Of a stretch of DNA of 64,000 nt, positions 35,144 to 45,590 are shown in pieces. A program made the position numbers and the translations under genes. The stretch's first letter is position 1; every line of letters begins with the position of its first letter. The notes below the pieces were generated by a model. It saw only the letters and a program-made list of their open reading frames with translations, had not been told where the DNA came from and did not search any database. The stretch covers positions 82,814,363 through 82,878,362 of the forward strand of contig CM061239.1 in the NCBI GenBank assembly GCA_030848705.1. Direction: 5' to 3'. This DNA comes from Heracleum sosnowskyi (lineage: Eukaryota; Streptophyta; Magnoliopsida; Apiales; Apiaceae).

Positions 35144-36047
35144 GCATGTTGTGCCTTATCATCGTGGTCTCCTGGTGAAATATCAAGGTCACATAAATGT
35201 TGAGTGGTGTAATCGATTTCTTTCTATAAAATATTTATTCAAGTATATTAGAAAGGTTCTGAATCCATTGTATTAATTCCACTTCCTAGCCACAATTGTT
35301 CTGGAAAAATCCACTCAAAACGACCATGCAAAAGATGAATCTTCAACATCTCTCAAAACGACAGGTTTAGATGAGGTAAACAACTATTTGTCATGCCGGT
35401 ATGTATCAGCAGACGAGGCCAGTTGGTGGCTGTTTGAATTCCCCATACATCATAGAGAACCTTTTGTACATCGTTTATATTTTCACCTGGAAAATGAACA
35501 AGAGGTTACATTCCGTGACAATGAGACTTTACCTGAGGTTGTTCATAGAGTTGATCCTGACGGCACAATGTTTGTTCAGTGGATGGTGAATAATGGTCAT
35601 GACGAGGTTGGTCGAGACCTGACATTTGTGAAATACCCAACAAAGTTCAGATGGGATTCTTCTGCTAAACGTTGGTTACTTCGGAAACAAAATATTGATG
35701 CTGTGGGACGCCTGGTCTATGCACATCCCGCCTCTGGAGAGCGATTCTACATGCGGTTGTTACTGAACTTTGTTACAGGGGCAACGAAATTCGAAGACAT
35801 AAGAACTGTAGAACTGTAGAAGGGATTGTTTACCCCACCTATAAAGAGGCATGTTTCCATAGAGGTTTGCTTGAATCAGACAAGGAATGGCATATTGCAC
35901 TTCATGACGCTTCTGCATCTGCCAATGCATCACACCTTCGTGATTTGTTTGTAACTCTATTGGTTTTTTGCGAAGTAAGCAATCCATCAGAACTTTGGGG
36001 GAGACATTGGACTAATTTGGCAGACAACATTGAATATAAACGGAGGA
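35144..36047 (+). pseudogene. Helitron transposase, Rep C-terminal (tyrosine) region
   Basis: Starts at acceptor CAATTCTAG| in phase with the previous exon (HVVPYHRGLLVKYQGHINVEW, then SIKYLFKYI). After a degraded stretch (35270-35370) it continues with NNYLSCRYVSADEASW, whose paired tyrosines are at the position of the Rep catalytic tyrosines. Next comes a long conserved linker region (FPIHHREPFVHRL, GERFYMRLLLNFVTGA) leading to the helicase. An 8-bp tandem duplication GAACTGTA (35803-35818) shifts the frame, and another shift lies near 36045. The region 34647-35143 before it is intron. Confidence 0.78.
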
Positions 36048-36870
36048 AAAATCGGTCAAGCTAACAAAAAAATTCTTGCGCTTGAGGCAATTAATAATTT
36101 ATTAAAGCAGTATGGGAAAAAGTTGACTGATTACCCGGGTCTACCAGAGCTTAATGTAGCCTCAATTTCAAAATATAACAACGAATTATTGTTAGAGGAG
36201 ATGATGTATGACCGCAACCAGCTTCGGTTAAAGGCAAACGCAGGTATGTAGTGTCTAAATGAGATGCAACACATCATCTTTGACCAGATTGTTGAATCTG
36301 TAGAGTTAGATAATGGTGGCTTTTACTTCGTCTATGGCCCTGGAGGCACCGGAAAAACTTACTTGTGGTCGACTATTATATCAAAGCTTATGAGTGATGG
36401 TAAGATAGTCTTGCCTGTGGCTTCATCCGGTTTAGCTTCTTGACATCAATGAGTTTATTTGTTGCGAAATCAAAAAAAAAAACTTATCTCACTGAGTTAA
36501 TTTGCAACACAAGCTTGGTTATTTGGGATGAAGCACCTATGAACCACAAATTTATATTTGAGGCAGTGGATCATACATTTCGTGATATCCGTTCAAAGGT
36601 AAATCAACATGCAGCTTCATTACCCTTTGGTGGGTTGACAATGCTCCTCGGTGGGGATTTCAGACAAACTTTACCCGTGATTCCTAAGAAGGGACGGGGG
36701 GGAATTGTGGCATCAAGCATTAGCAAGTCCCGCTTGTGGCAGAGCTGTAAAGTATTTACCTGGTTGAGAACATGCGAATTGAAAAGAATGTCCACCAATA
36801 ACTGTTGCCGGCACCAAAATGCCATTTCGAGATTGGGTGTTAGTTGTGGGTGATGGTTCAGTGTAGACAC
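36048..36870 (+). pseudogene. Helitron transposase, PIF1-like helicase N-terminal half
   Basis: Superfamily 1 helicase that would unwind the Helitron strand during rolling-circle transfer. Walker A GPGGTGKT is at 36336-36359, Walker B-like VIWDEAPM near 36520, and motif III GGDFRQTLPV near 36650. A TAG at about 36249 and a damaged stretch after SSGLAS (36440, stop and probable deletion) interrupt it. Confidence 0.82.
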
Positions 36871-37559
36871 ATGCTTTCGGGGATGACATTGACCCTTCCT
36901 GGATAAAAATACCGGATGAGGTACACTTTCAACACCCTTTCACATTAGTAAATATACTTCTTAATCTTCAGCTACAACATGCGTGTGAGACTAACATTTT
37001 CTGCTCTACAATTTAATTTTATATAGACTTATAATCCAAACATTTTCAAGTAGTTGCATGCCTCATTAGTTCAGTGGTAGTAGTAGTTTCACTCATCTCT
37101 CTTCAAGCAATTAATAAAACAAACACTCCAAAGAAACATGACATATATAAAACAACCTCATTTTGTTATACCGCCGCATTCTGCCACTAGGTTGATATAA
37201 CATCTCTAATTCCCCTTCATAAAAAATTAATATGTTTATAAACAATCTTCTACGCACTTCAATAGCATGTATAGCATTAACCACCGGTACTTAGATTTGA
37301 AACATACGTTCAGTATTAAATTAAAGATAACTAACATACAAATTTAACCTGCCATACAATCTTAATCACGTACTACCGATAAGTTGTTTTATAGCTGTAT
37401 GTCATACCCTTATAAAGTAGTAGTTCAGTTCACATGGTTTACCGCTAATTCTCAAACATACATACATTTTCATCAATATGTTGCATACGACAATATCAAG
37501 TTTACATGTAAGTAAAAAATCTCAAGTAACAAATTCTCAATATGCGTTTTACAAGTTCT
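36871..37559 (+). other. Probable intron or decayed helicase segment
   Basis: AT-rich sequence without open frames, separating the two helicase halves. No other element was recognised inside it. Confidence 0.45.
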
Positions 37560-38250
37560 CATCAATTATACTGGTGATGCGGTGGAAGCCATAGTGAATG
37601 AAATATACAAAGATTTATAAGGGAGGCATGGGGATGTGGAATATCTACGCGATAGAGAAATATTAACACCACTTAATGAGGATGTCGAAAATGTTAACGT
37701 CACTGTTTTGAAGAGATTACCAGGAGAATTTAAAACTTATAAGAGTTGTGACACTATTTGTAAAGGTTCATCCACCAGTGAGGCTGACGAGGTCTTATAT
37801 CCACCAGAATACCTCAACTCATTAAAATTCAGTGGCATGCCAAATCATGAAATCCAAGTTAAGGTTGGTGCTCCAATAATGCTGCTTCGAAATCTAAATC
37901 CAGGAAAGGGTTTATGTAATGGTACTAGACTCATAATTACTCGATGTTACCCCTTCTTAATTTAAGCCATCATTATTACGGGTAATAAGATAGGGGAACA
38001 AACATACATACCAAGAATAACCATGTGTCCAGCCGATAAAACATTACCAATGACAGTGAACAAAAGCCAGGGACAAACGGTGAAAAAGTGTTGGCTTATA
38101 TTTGCCTAATTCGGTCTTTGGACACTGACATATAAATGTTGCGGTATCAAGGGTCACCTCTCCGGATGGATTGAAAATTGTTTATTTGAATGAAGATGAC
38201 AGTTCCGCTGGTTACACCAAAAATATCGTGTACCATGAAATCTTTGACGA
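37560..38250 (+). pseudogene. Helitron transposase, helicase C-terminal half
   Basis: Open from about 37636 to 37965, with flanking readable codons. It carries typical Helitron PIF1 motifs: YLRDREILTPLNEDVENVN, KTYKSCDTI, FSGMPNHEIQVKVGAPIMLL, RNLNPGKGLCNGTRL. Beyond a frameshift near 37970 come MTVNKSQGQTVKK (motif V/VI region) and a degraded tail to about 38250. Stops at 37618-37620 and after 38100 show decay. Confidence 0.8.
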
Positions 38251-38641
38251 TATTATGTAAATATAGATTTCCTCATTTATTACTACAGACATTTCCATTA
38301 TGCGCCAAATGGCTGTGTGCAATGACTAATTTTGTGCTTTTCACCTTATAATGATCTTGACTTTATGCTTATTAATCAATTCATATAGAAACACGTGGTT
38401 ACCACTGTTGCTGTTGTGTATCTAAAGCAAAGAATTACAATTTTACAACTAATAGGTTTTGAAAATTTATTCTGTGGGAACACCAAACTCAAGCTTTTAG
38501 AAGTGGGAGAAACATAATTACAACATATTGCGTTGGCTCTTCAGAACTAAACACTTTATCTTCCGTAACAAAATACAAGCAAACTTTATACATCATAGGT
38601 AAAACTTCCAACATATCATTCATTAAAAGTCTTATGTCCAG

Positions 38642-39044
38642 GTACAGGGTGGTCATCCATGTTGACGATGTTTCTGGCAGTACAAGCTTCACACTGTTCA
38701 ACAAGGAGGCAGAACAACTTATAGGCATACCTCTGCAAAAAATCTTGACTGAAATCAAGGAGGTAACCATTTCCAACATTGAATATAATGTCCAACTATA
38801 TATACATGATTAATAGTATTCATTTTTGCGTTCCTAGAACGACGATGTCACACAAATACCACCTGCTATCAAGAACCTTGTCTGGAAGGTCTGCACATTC
38901 CAAATTAAAGTCACCAAATACAACATTACCCACGCCTGTGAGGAATACACTGTCACATGCGTCTTGGAGTCCTCACCGCTGCCGAACACTGAGGGAGATA
39001 TTGACTCCGCTGCTACCATGAACAAGAAACAGAGGACTTCTTGA
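38642..39044 (+). pseudogene. Helitron transposase, RPA-like OB-fold and C-terminus
   Basis: Two exons: 38642-38762 (acceptor ATGTCCAG|, donor GAG|GTAACC), with VVIHVDDVSGSTSFTLFNKE and EQLIGIPLQKILTE; and 38838-39044 (acceptor TTCCTAG|), with NDDVTQIPPAIKNLVWK and VTKYNITH, ending TMNKKQRTS at TGA 39042-39044. This resembles the C-terminal OB fold of replication protein A (RPA70), a single-stranded DNA-binding domain found at this place in plant Helitron proteins. It probably protects or guides the transferred strand. Confidence 0.7.
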
Positions 39045-40641
39045 ATCATCCCAGGACAATGGTTTTTCTTTAACATAAGAATAAATTATATTTCCTAATT
39101 TCACACATCGGAAATATGCATTTGCTTTACACATTTGTGTTTCAATTGTTTCCCTTTGTTTCCATTTTCGTTATGTGAACTATGATAGCAACCATATGCC
39201 CTTCATCATTGCAATGGATTTGCTTCATTAATCATCCCATATGTTGTAACTTTATATTGCAACGTCCATTCAAAAATCCCCAATCTTCCCATCGACAAAC
39301 TTTGCTATCTGGAATATTATGGGGCTCAGACACACCCCGGTACCTGTAACTATTACTTACGGATATACTGATATACATATCACATAAATATTTGGAACTA
39401 CGACGACTGTAAAGGCAAATGTTTAATCCAGCCCGACGACAAATTTAGTGCCGCCAAAATACTTTTAAATAACTTAGTCTTAATTTTAAGTGTCATTTTT
39501 CAATAATTCTGCTTCCCTTAATATCTTTACACGTTGTAGCTTTCAAAGCACCTCGAGCGAATCCTCCAACAGCAGCAATCCCAACACCGGCCTTAAGGGG
39601 GGGGGGGTAATCTTTCACAGTTATACTTTTTGTATGTGTATATCCATTTCCCATACTTACTCTCTATCACGTATGACAAATTCCACCCACCTCTACACAT
39701 AGGTAGCGCATTTTTTTTGGTGTTGTTCATATTATAATGTGAAGAACTACTTGACTTATTATTATATGTAACGCACAAAAAATACAAATTGGGTTACGTG
39801 TGGCGTCATTCCCAATTTCTAATTGCACGACAATTCATTAATACAATACTGATACAGAGTATTCTAATGTTGATGTGTAGAGCTAATAGTAAAATCAATA
39901 TCTAAAATACCCAAACATGTACTGATGGAACAAAATCACCCAATATTATATTAGACATCCATGGTCGGCCAGCCGCTCTTGTCACGCTGCTCTTAACACC
40001 AGACTAATTTCTTTGAATTATCTAATCGTGAGTATCAATTATCAAGTTTCAACAACCGCAAGCATGCATAAAATTCTAGGACTTCAATCATCACTGTAAG
40101 TACACCCTTTAAATATTACAAAATCTGTATCTTATACCTTTTTAATACATAGAAAAAAAATATTTTCTGAAATTTCTTAATTTTCGTAAGTTGGGTAATG
40201 AAGGGAAAAGATTAGTTGTTTATCTTACTTAAGCTCAACTGGTACTAAAACCCGACGTCTTTGTTATAATTTGTAATGTTCTTGATTTTCCATATTGCCT
40301 CATTTACATGAATTGGTCATAAAGGTTGATATTGCTGAATTAGATTGTACATGTATCCTATTCTATAAATTCGTTCATCAAACTTTTACATGGGTATACT
40401 TCTTGTATGGGCATTGTCCATTATGTGTAAATTTGTTCGTCCTACAAGTTCAATCTAGTATATAACTAACTTTCTGATAGATGTGATTCCCCTATCAATA
40501 CCCAGCCTTGGGTTTTCAAGGAGGATACATTTTAAATTCAAGGATTAGGATCTCATAGAGTTCACTTCATAAAAAATCAATATACAATCAGAATTCTCAA
40601 ATGCTAACCACTCTGCACTTTCATACATCGCTAGAAACAGT
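39045..40641 (+). other. Helitron 3' non-coding region
   Basis: About 1.6 kb between the transposase stop and the terminal hairpin. There is an 11-G run at 39597-39607. No supported open frame. Confidence 0.5.
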
Positions 40642-40670
40642 CCCGTGCCTCGCACGGGCTATTATTCTAG
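40642..40670 (+). other. Helitron 3' terminal hairpin and CTAG end
   Basis: CCCGTGC (40642-40648), a 3-base loop, and GCACGGG (40652-40658) form a perfect 7-bp stem. CTAG at 40667-40670 ends the element before host T. This is the standard termination signal of Helitrons. Confidence 0.88.
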
Positions 40671-40683
40671 TTTTATAATATAT

Positions 40684-40730
<47 letters not shown>

Positions 40731-40783
40731 GAATAACATGAATAAAATAAGGAGTGAATATAAAGAGTCACATGGAGATGCTC
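40671..40783. mobile_element. MITE, right part (split by Helitron)
   Basis: Continues the MITE begun at 13472 and ends GAGATGCTC (40775-40783), the inverted copy of its left end, before TTA (40784-40786). It contains a CT microsatellite. Confidence 0.7.
40687..40728 (+). repeat. (CT)n microsatellite
   Basis: About 20 uninterrupted CT units, ending in CTCATG. It lies inside the right part of the split MITE. Confidence 0.95.
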
Positions 40784-40786
40784 TTA

Positions 40787-41349
40787 TATGCCCACTCAAA
40801 TTTGGTCTCATATTATTTTTTATAAAATGATTCTACCCGAATATGATCCATATTCATTTAAATCCGAATATAAATTATACTTTTAGCCTATAACATTTCT
40901 AAGTAAATAGCCAATTTATAATTTCTTAACATCTTTTATAAGTTTAAATTTTCACAAAATACGATGTATTCACTCTTATACTGCAACAATTATCATCATG
41001 TATACTTGATACATCATCTATTTAAACTTTCAATTCGTGATTATTATATTTTTAATAATATTAATTTTTATTTTAAAATAAATGATCATTTATATAGTTC
41101 AAATAAATAAGATGTTTAATGTTAATATATTCGACTCGTATTTGATGAATCACAAACTATCCCGGTTTGAAAAAAATAAAATATGGTACTTGCTCATATT
41201 AGGTTTGGATCCGGACCTCAATACCCGAGAAGCTGACCCAAATATGAACACTATAAAAATAAAATGATGCAAGACTTGAGCAAATGGGCACCTCATTTTA
41301 CCCGGATCAGTTTACACCCTTAGTTAACTAAATCGCATTACCATCAAAT
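40787..41349. other. AT-rich intergenic DNA, nothing recognised
   Basis: No element end or coding stretch supported. The LINE target duplication follows at 41350-41364. Confidence 0.5.
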
Positions 41350-41364
41350 AAAAATACTTGAATT

Positions 41365-43455
41365 GGCATGAAGAAATGGGGCTGCTTCATGGGTGTAAAA
41401 TAGCAAGGGGAGCTCCAAGTGTGTCTCACCTGTTATATGCTGACGATTGTTACCTGTTCTTCAAAGCAACTCGGAGTGAAGCTAATACATTGAAGAATAT
41501 CTTGAATAGATATGAGAGGTGTTCGGGATAAGCTGTTAACTATAGGAAGTCGAGCATTATCTTCAGTCCGAATACAAGTATGGAGGACAGATTGGGGGTG
41601 TGTGCTAACTTGGAGGTGGAGGAAGTAGATAAACCTGGCAAGTATCTTGGAATGCCAATGTCCGTAGGTAAAGACAAACGGGTTGTTTTCGGTTTTTTGG
41701 CTGAGAAGATCGACCATAAGCTACAGGGATGGGCTAACAAGGAGTTGTCTAAGCAGGGCAAACTTACGTTATTGAAGACAGCAGCACAATCAATTCCAAA
41801 TTTTTGGATGTCCCTTTTTCTGATTCCACATAGCATTTTTGATGATATAGAAAAAAGTATGATTGGTTTTTGGTGGGGTAAAGGGTCTTCTGGATCGGGC
41901 ATTCGCTGGTTTTCATGGGAGAATCTTAGTCATTCAAAGATGGTTGGAGGGCTTGGAGTGAAGAGTTTACGAATTTTCAATGTTTCTATGTTGGCAAAAC
42001 AGGGATGGAGGCTAATAAATGAATGTAATCCTCTTGTATCTGCTATTATGAAAGCTAAGTACTATCCAAGAACTGATTTTTTAAATGCAGAAATGGGGGG
42101 GGGGTCCTAGTTACATTTGGCGTAGCATGTTAGCTGCCAAGGATGTTCTAAAAGCAAATTGTCGTAGAAGGATTGGGGATGGGGCCTCTACGTTTATTTG
42201 GAAGGTTCCTTGGTTTCCTGACAAAGAGGATGGGTGTATTTCGACTATTATGCCCATGCAACTTAGTGATGCTAAAGTGCGAAATTTAATGGATATGGAG
42301 GGGAGAAATTGGGATGATGAGGTGTTAGGGGATGTTCTTAATGATAGAGATATTGAGTTGATACATAAAATTCCTATACCTGCTTCCCAGTGTGAAGATT
42401 CCTGGTTTTGGTTAAGAGATGAAAATGGTAAGTTTACAGTGCGCAGTTGCTACAGATGGTTGCAAGGGGAGCATGATGCAATTCATTTGTCTTTCTGGAG
42501 GAGGTTATGGTCTTTACGAATGCCTGGTAAGGTTGCAAATTTTGTGTGGCGGGTTTGTACAGGGTGTTTGCCAACAGCAGCGGCATTAGTAATGAAGAAG
42601 GTCAATATTTCAGATAGGTGCCCGTGGTGTCATATTCGTAGAGAAATAGATATGCACATTTTGTTTCAATGCGACTTTGCTAGAACGGTTTGGTCTCAGT
42701 CTGGAATCCAGTGTTTAAGCATTGTCACGCCTGTGGATTCGGTGTTTGAAGCTCTGAGACGAATATTTGATAGTATGACACGGGACCAGTGTATAAGAAT
42801 TTCTTTGATTTGCTGGTGTTTATGGAATCGGAGAAATAAGTGGTTATGGGATAAAGCAAACGGATCAGATTTTGGAGTTAACGCAGCTGCAGCGAACTTG
42901 TTTCGTGATTGGAAAGAAGCTCATGAAATGCAGGTGAATCACTGGTCTGATAGGAACGTAATGGCTGATAAGAAATGGACGAAACCGCCGGATGATTGGT
43001 ATAAGATAAATGTGGATGCAACAGGAGCCTCTAATGGATACATTGGTGTTGGTTGCGTCATTCGGGATTCACAGGGGGGTTTCATAGCAGCAAGTTGTGG
43101 TCGTATTAGAGGACATTGGAGTTCAAAGGAGGCAGAGGCGTTAAGCCTAAGGAAAGCCATTGAATGGGTGCAACAAATGCATTTGGATCGGTGTATCTTT
43201 GAAACCGATGCCCAGAGTCTGGCTTTGGCTTGCTATAGAGAGGATGGGTGTTCTTACTTTCATACTATTGTGGATGATTGTAAGTTAAGTTTAAAGCACT
43301 TTAATCATGTGCTAGTTAAATTTGTTTTCAGGTCCGCAAATTGTGTGGCTCATGAGCTTGCTCGAGCTGCACATTCTATGCCCGACCTTGGAGAGTGGCT
43401 TGTCACTCCTCCAGTTTTCTTAAGTCATGTACTTGATGCTGATTTAATTGAGTAA
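41365..43455 (+). pseudogene. LINE ORF2 remnant: RT C-terminus, zinc region, RNase H
   Basis: Begins within reverse transcriptase; YADD at 41436-41447 holds the catalytic aspartates. The RT thumb region follows (GKYLGMPMSVGKDK, GWANKELSKQGKL). A TAA at 41529 and a frameshift at a run of ten G (42095-42104) break the frame. From 42085 the frame is open for 456 residues: a zinc-binding zf-RVT-type region (FWRRLWSLRMPGKVANFVW, CPWCHIRREIDMHILFQC) and a C-terminal RNase H with INVDATG, KEAEALSLRKA, ETDAQSLA and CVAHELARAAH. RNase H after the zinc region is common in plant L1 elements. Confidence 0.88.
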
Positions 43456-43483
43456 TGCAAGTACGGTTTATTCAAAAAAAATA
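41365..43483 (+). mobile_element. 5'-truncated L1-type LINE
   Basis: Flanked by a 15-bp direct repeat AAAAATACTTGAATT (41350-41364 and 43484-43498), the second copy following an A-rich tail after the stop. Strong 5' truncation, as is usual for LINE copies made by target-primed reverse transcription: the element starts shortly before the reverse transcriptase active site. It carries the second half of ORF2. Confidence 0.88.
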
Positions 43484-43498
43484 AAAAATACTTGAATT

Positions 43499-44330
43499 AT
43501 TTTAGTTGGGTTAGTAACGTACATTGGCATCTTATATTTGCAATGTTATTTATGATTACGGGGAAAATGATATGAATATAATATGTTAAAAGCATTTGAA
43601 CCTTTGTGCGAATATGAGACGATACGGTCACATTTTTTGCATTTATAGGTATTCTTGATGATAGAGATTTTCTCTAGATGTGAATCACAATTAAAAATAC
43701 AACATTTATATTGAATTTCGACATTACAAACTAATAGATGAGATACGGTCTCTAATTACATTAAGGTTTTAAAAGTTTAGCAATTGCATTTAATTAATAT
43801 TATCCCAAATTATTTGTGCATTTATTTAGCATGTTGTAATATTAGAAGTTCATAGAGAGCGAGTATAAACATGATTGGTGAAAAACCATTAAAAGAAAAT
43901 GAGCAAGTAAGATAATTACTTACATAGTGATTTAAAATTTGATTAAATAAAACTCATTATAAACATATTTGTTAAGAAATACTGATTAGTAACATAGAAG
44001 ATACACTGCATCATAGTCTAGATTTATATATTTATATAGAATTTTGAGGAGGATAGTGTACTCGTGTGAATATAGTGTAGTTTGTCTCTTAGAAACAATA
44101 TAATATTACGAAAATATAAAAAAAATATGCTTAAAAAGATTATTCTATTTCTGCGAAAAAATGTTATGGTACAACTCTAAGAATGATTATATTTATACCT
44201 CATCATTCCTTTTATCTAACTTGTCATTTAATGTGTTTGTGAGTTCCATCACCCTTAGAGAAATACATATTCCCTCTTTTTAAAAATAATTTACGTTTGA
44301 CTTTCTAGTACACATTTTTAAGAGATTTGA
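43499..44330. other. AT-rich intergenic DNA, nothing recognised
   Basis: No supported gene or element. Ends at the LINE target duplication TCACATTGTT (44331-44340). Confidence 0.5.
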
Positions 44331-44373
44331 TCACATTGTTTTTTTTTTTTTTTTGAAAAGGAAATAGATTTCA

Positions 44374-45590
44374 TTAAGAAAAACGAGAGTCACTTACAAC
44401 CGAATCCAACACAGAATGTGGAGGAGACATAAAAACTTTAGAGCAATTCACCATACAGGGTACTCTAGCTAACAAGTGAGCTACCCTATTGGCCTGTCTC
44501 TTAACAAAACTAACTACTACATTTGCTTCATTCCGAAGGATCTCACGGCAATCGTTCAACACATTACCCACTTCCAGATTGTAGATGATACCGTGCATAA
44601 CAGCATTAACCACGAGTAGAGAGTCACACTCCAATGTCACCTTCCTCCCCCCAGATTCATTTCTTGTACCCACAGCAATGCCTCCAATACTCCTCTAGCT
44701 TCGGCTTCAAAAACCGGGACCTCCCCCCCTCTTTTAACAGTACGAGCTTGTAGAAAAGAACCCAGATGATCGCGTACTACCATGCCTAGAGAAAAAAAAC
44801 CCCCTCCAGGTTGGAGAGAAGCATCTACATTTACCTTTAGATCGCCTGGTGACGGAGCTTGCCACCTGCAATTCACCTTCGATCTCCCCATCCTCGCCCC
44901 CTTCCCAGATTCTTTAAACATCGATCTTGCATTTCTCCATTCTGTCACCTGACTTGAAGCCCAACCCATAGCAACACTTGGCGACATAGTTTTATTTTCC
45001 CATACTAGCAAATTTCTAGCCCTCCAGATGCCCCACAAGATCGTTGCCACTCTCGCTAACACCCCCTGGTCTGCATTACTAAGAAATTTGAGTAGCCATT
45101 CAGGAGTTGATTCCTCACCAGTCCAAGTATACTGCAGCCCCATATACTTCCAACATTCAACTGCAAATGGACAGTCAAAGAAAAGGTGAAACATATGCTC
45201 GATATCATTACACATAGAACAGAGTATAGACGTTTGCACCCCTCTCCCTCTAAGCAAGATGCGGACTGGGATATTATTTCGACAAAATCTCCAGAGAAAC
45301 ACTTTAATTTTATTCGGAACATCAGCTCTCCAAAGCTTCTTCTACCCATCTGATTCCTCAACCCTCATACTACCCCCATGAACATCTTGCCAGGCCCTAT
45401 ATCCCGTTTTGACACTATACATTCCGTTAACAGCGTGCACCCAAGCAACTCGATCTTTACACTGATTTATTGGGATAGGTACTGCTAGTATAGCACTAGC
45501 ATCATAGCTCACGAAAGAGTCGCTTACCTTTTGACAATCCCACCTTCTTTCACCAGAGATAAAAAGATCACGTACTTTCATAGTACTACT
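44374..45590 (-). pseudogene. LINE ORF2, zinc region and RNase H (3' part)
   Basis: Reading down from 45590: a zf-RVT-type region (VFLWRFCRNNIPVRILL, CSMCNDIEHMFHLFFDCPF), then the RNase H domain with VNVDASLQPGG, EAEARGVLEALLW and, after a frameshift near 44660, LECDSLLVVNAV and QANRVAHLLAR, stopping near 44374. A TAG interrupts at about 45342-45344. The reading frame upstream continues beyond the inserted LARD at 58401. Confidence 0.85.

Larger units (their letters stand above)
13609..40670 (+). mobile_element. Helitron with Rep-helicase-RPA gene, split by an LTR element
   Basis: 5' end TCTTCTATATATAATAGG follows A 13608; a start at 13612 is possible but lacks the A. The 3' end is CTAG at 40667-40670 before T 40671, with a perfect 7-bp GC hairpin (40642-40658) about 9 bases upstream. 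The span is 27.06 kb including a 12.3-kb Tekay element; without it the Helitron is about 14.8 kb. Inside, on the same strand, are the exons of one large transposase: zinc-finger and Rep N-terminal region, HUH endonuclease, PIF1-like helicase and an RPA-like OB fold. Several stops and frameshifts make this copy non-functional. On the opposite strand lie exons of an unrelated gene (16504-16858). Confidence 0.82.
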
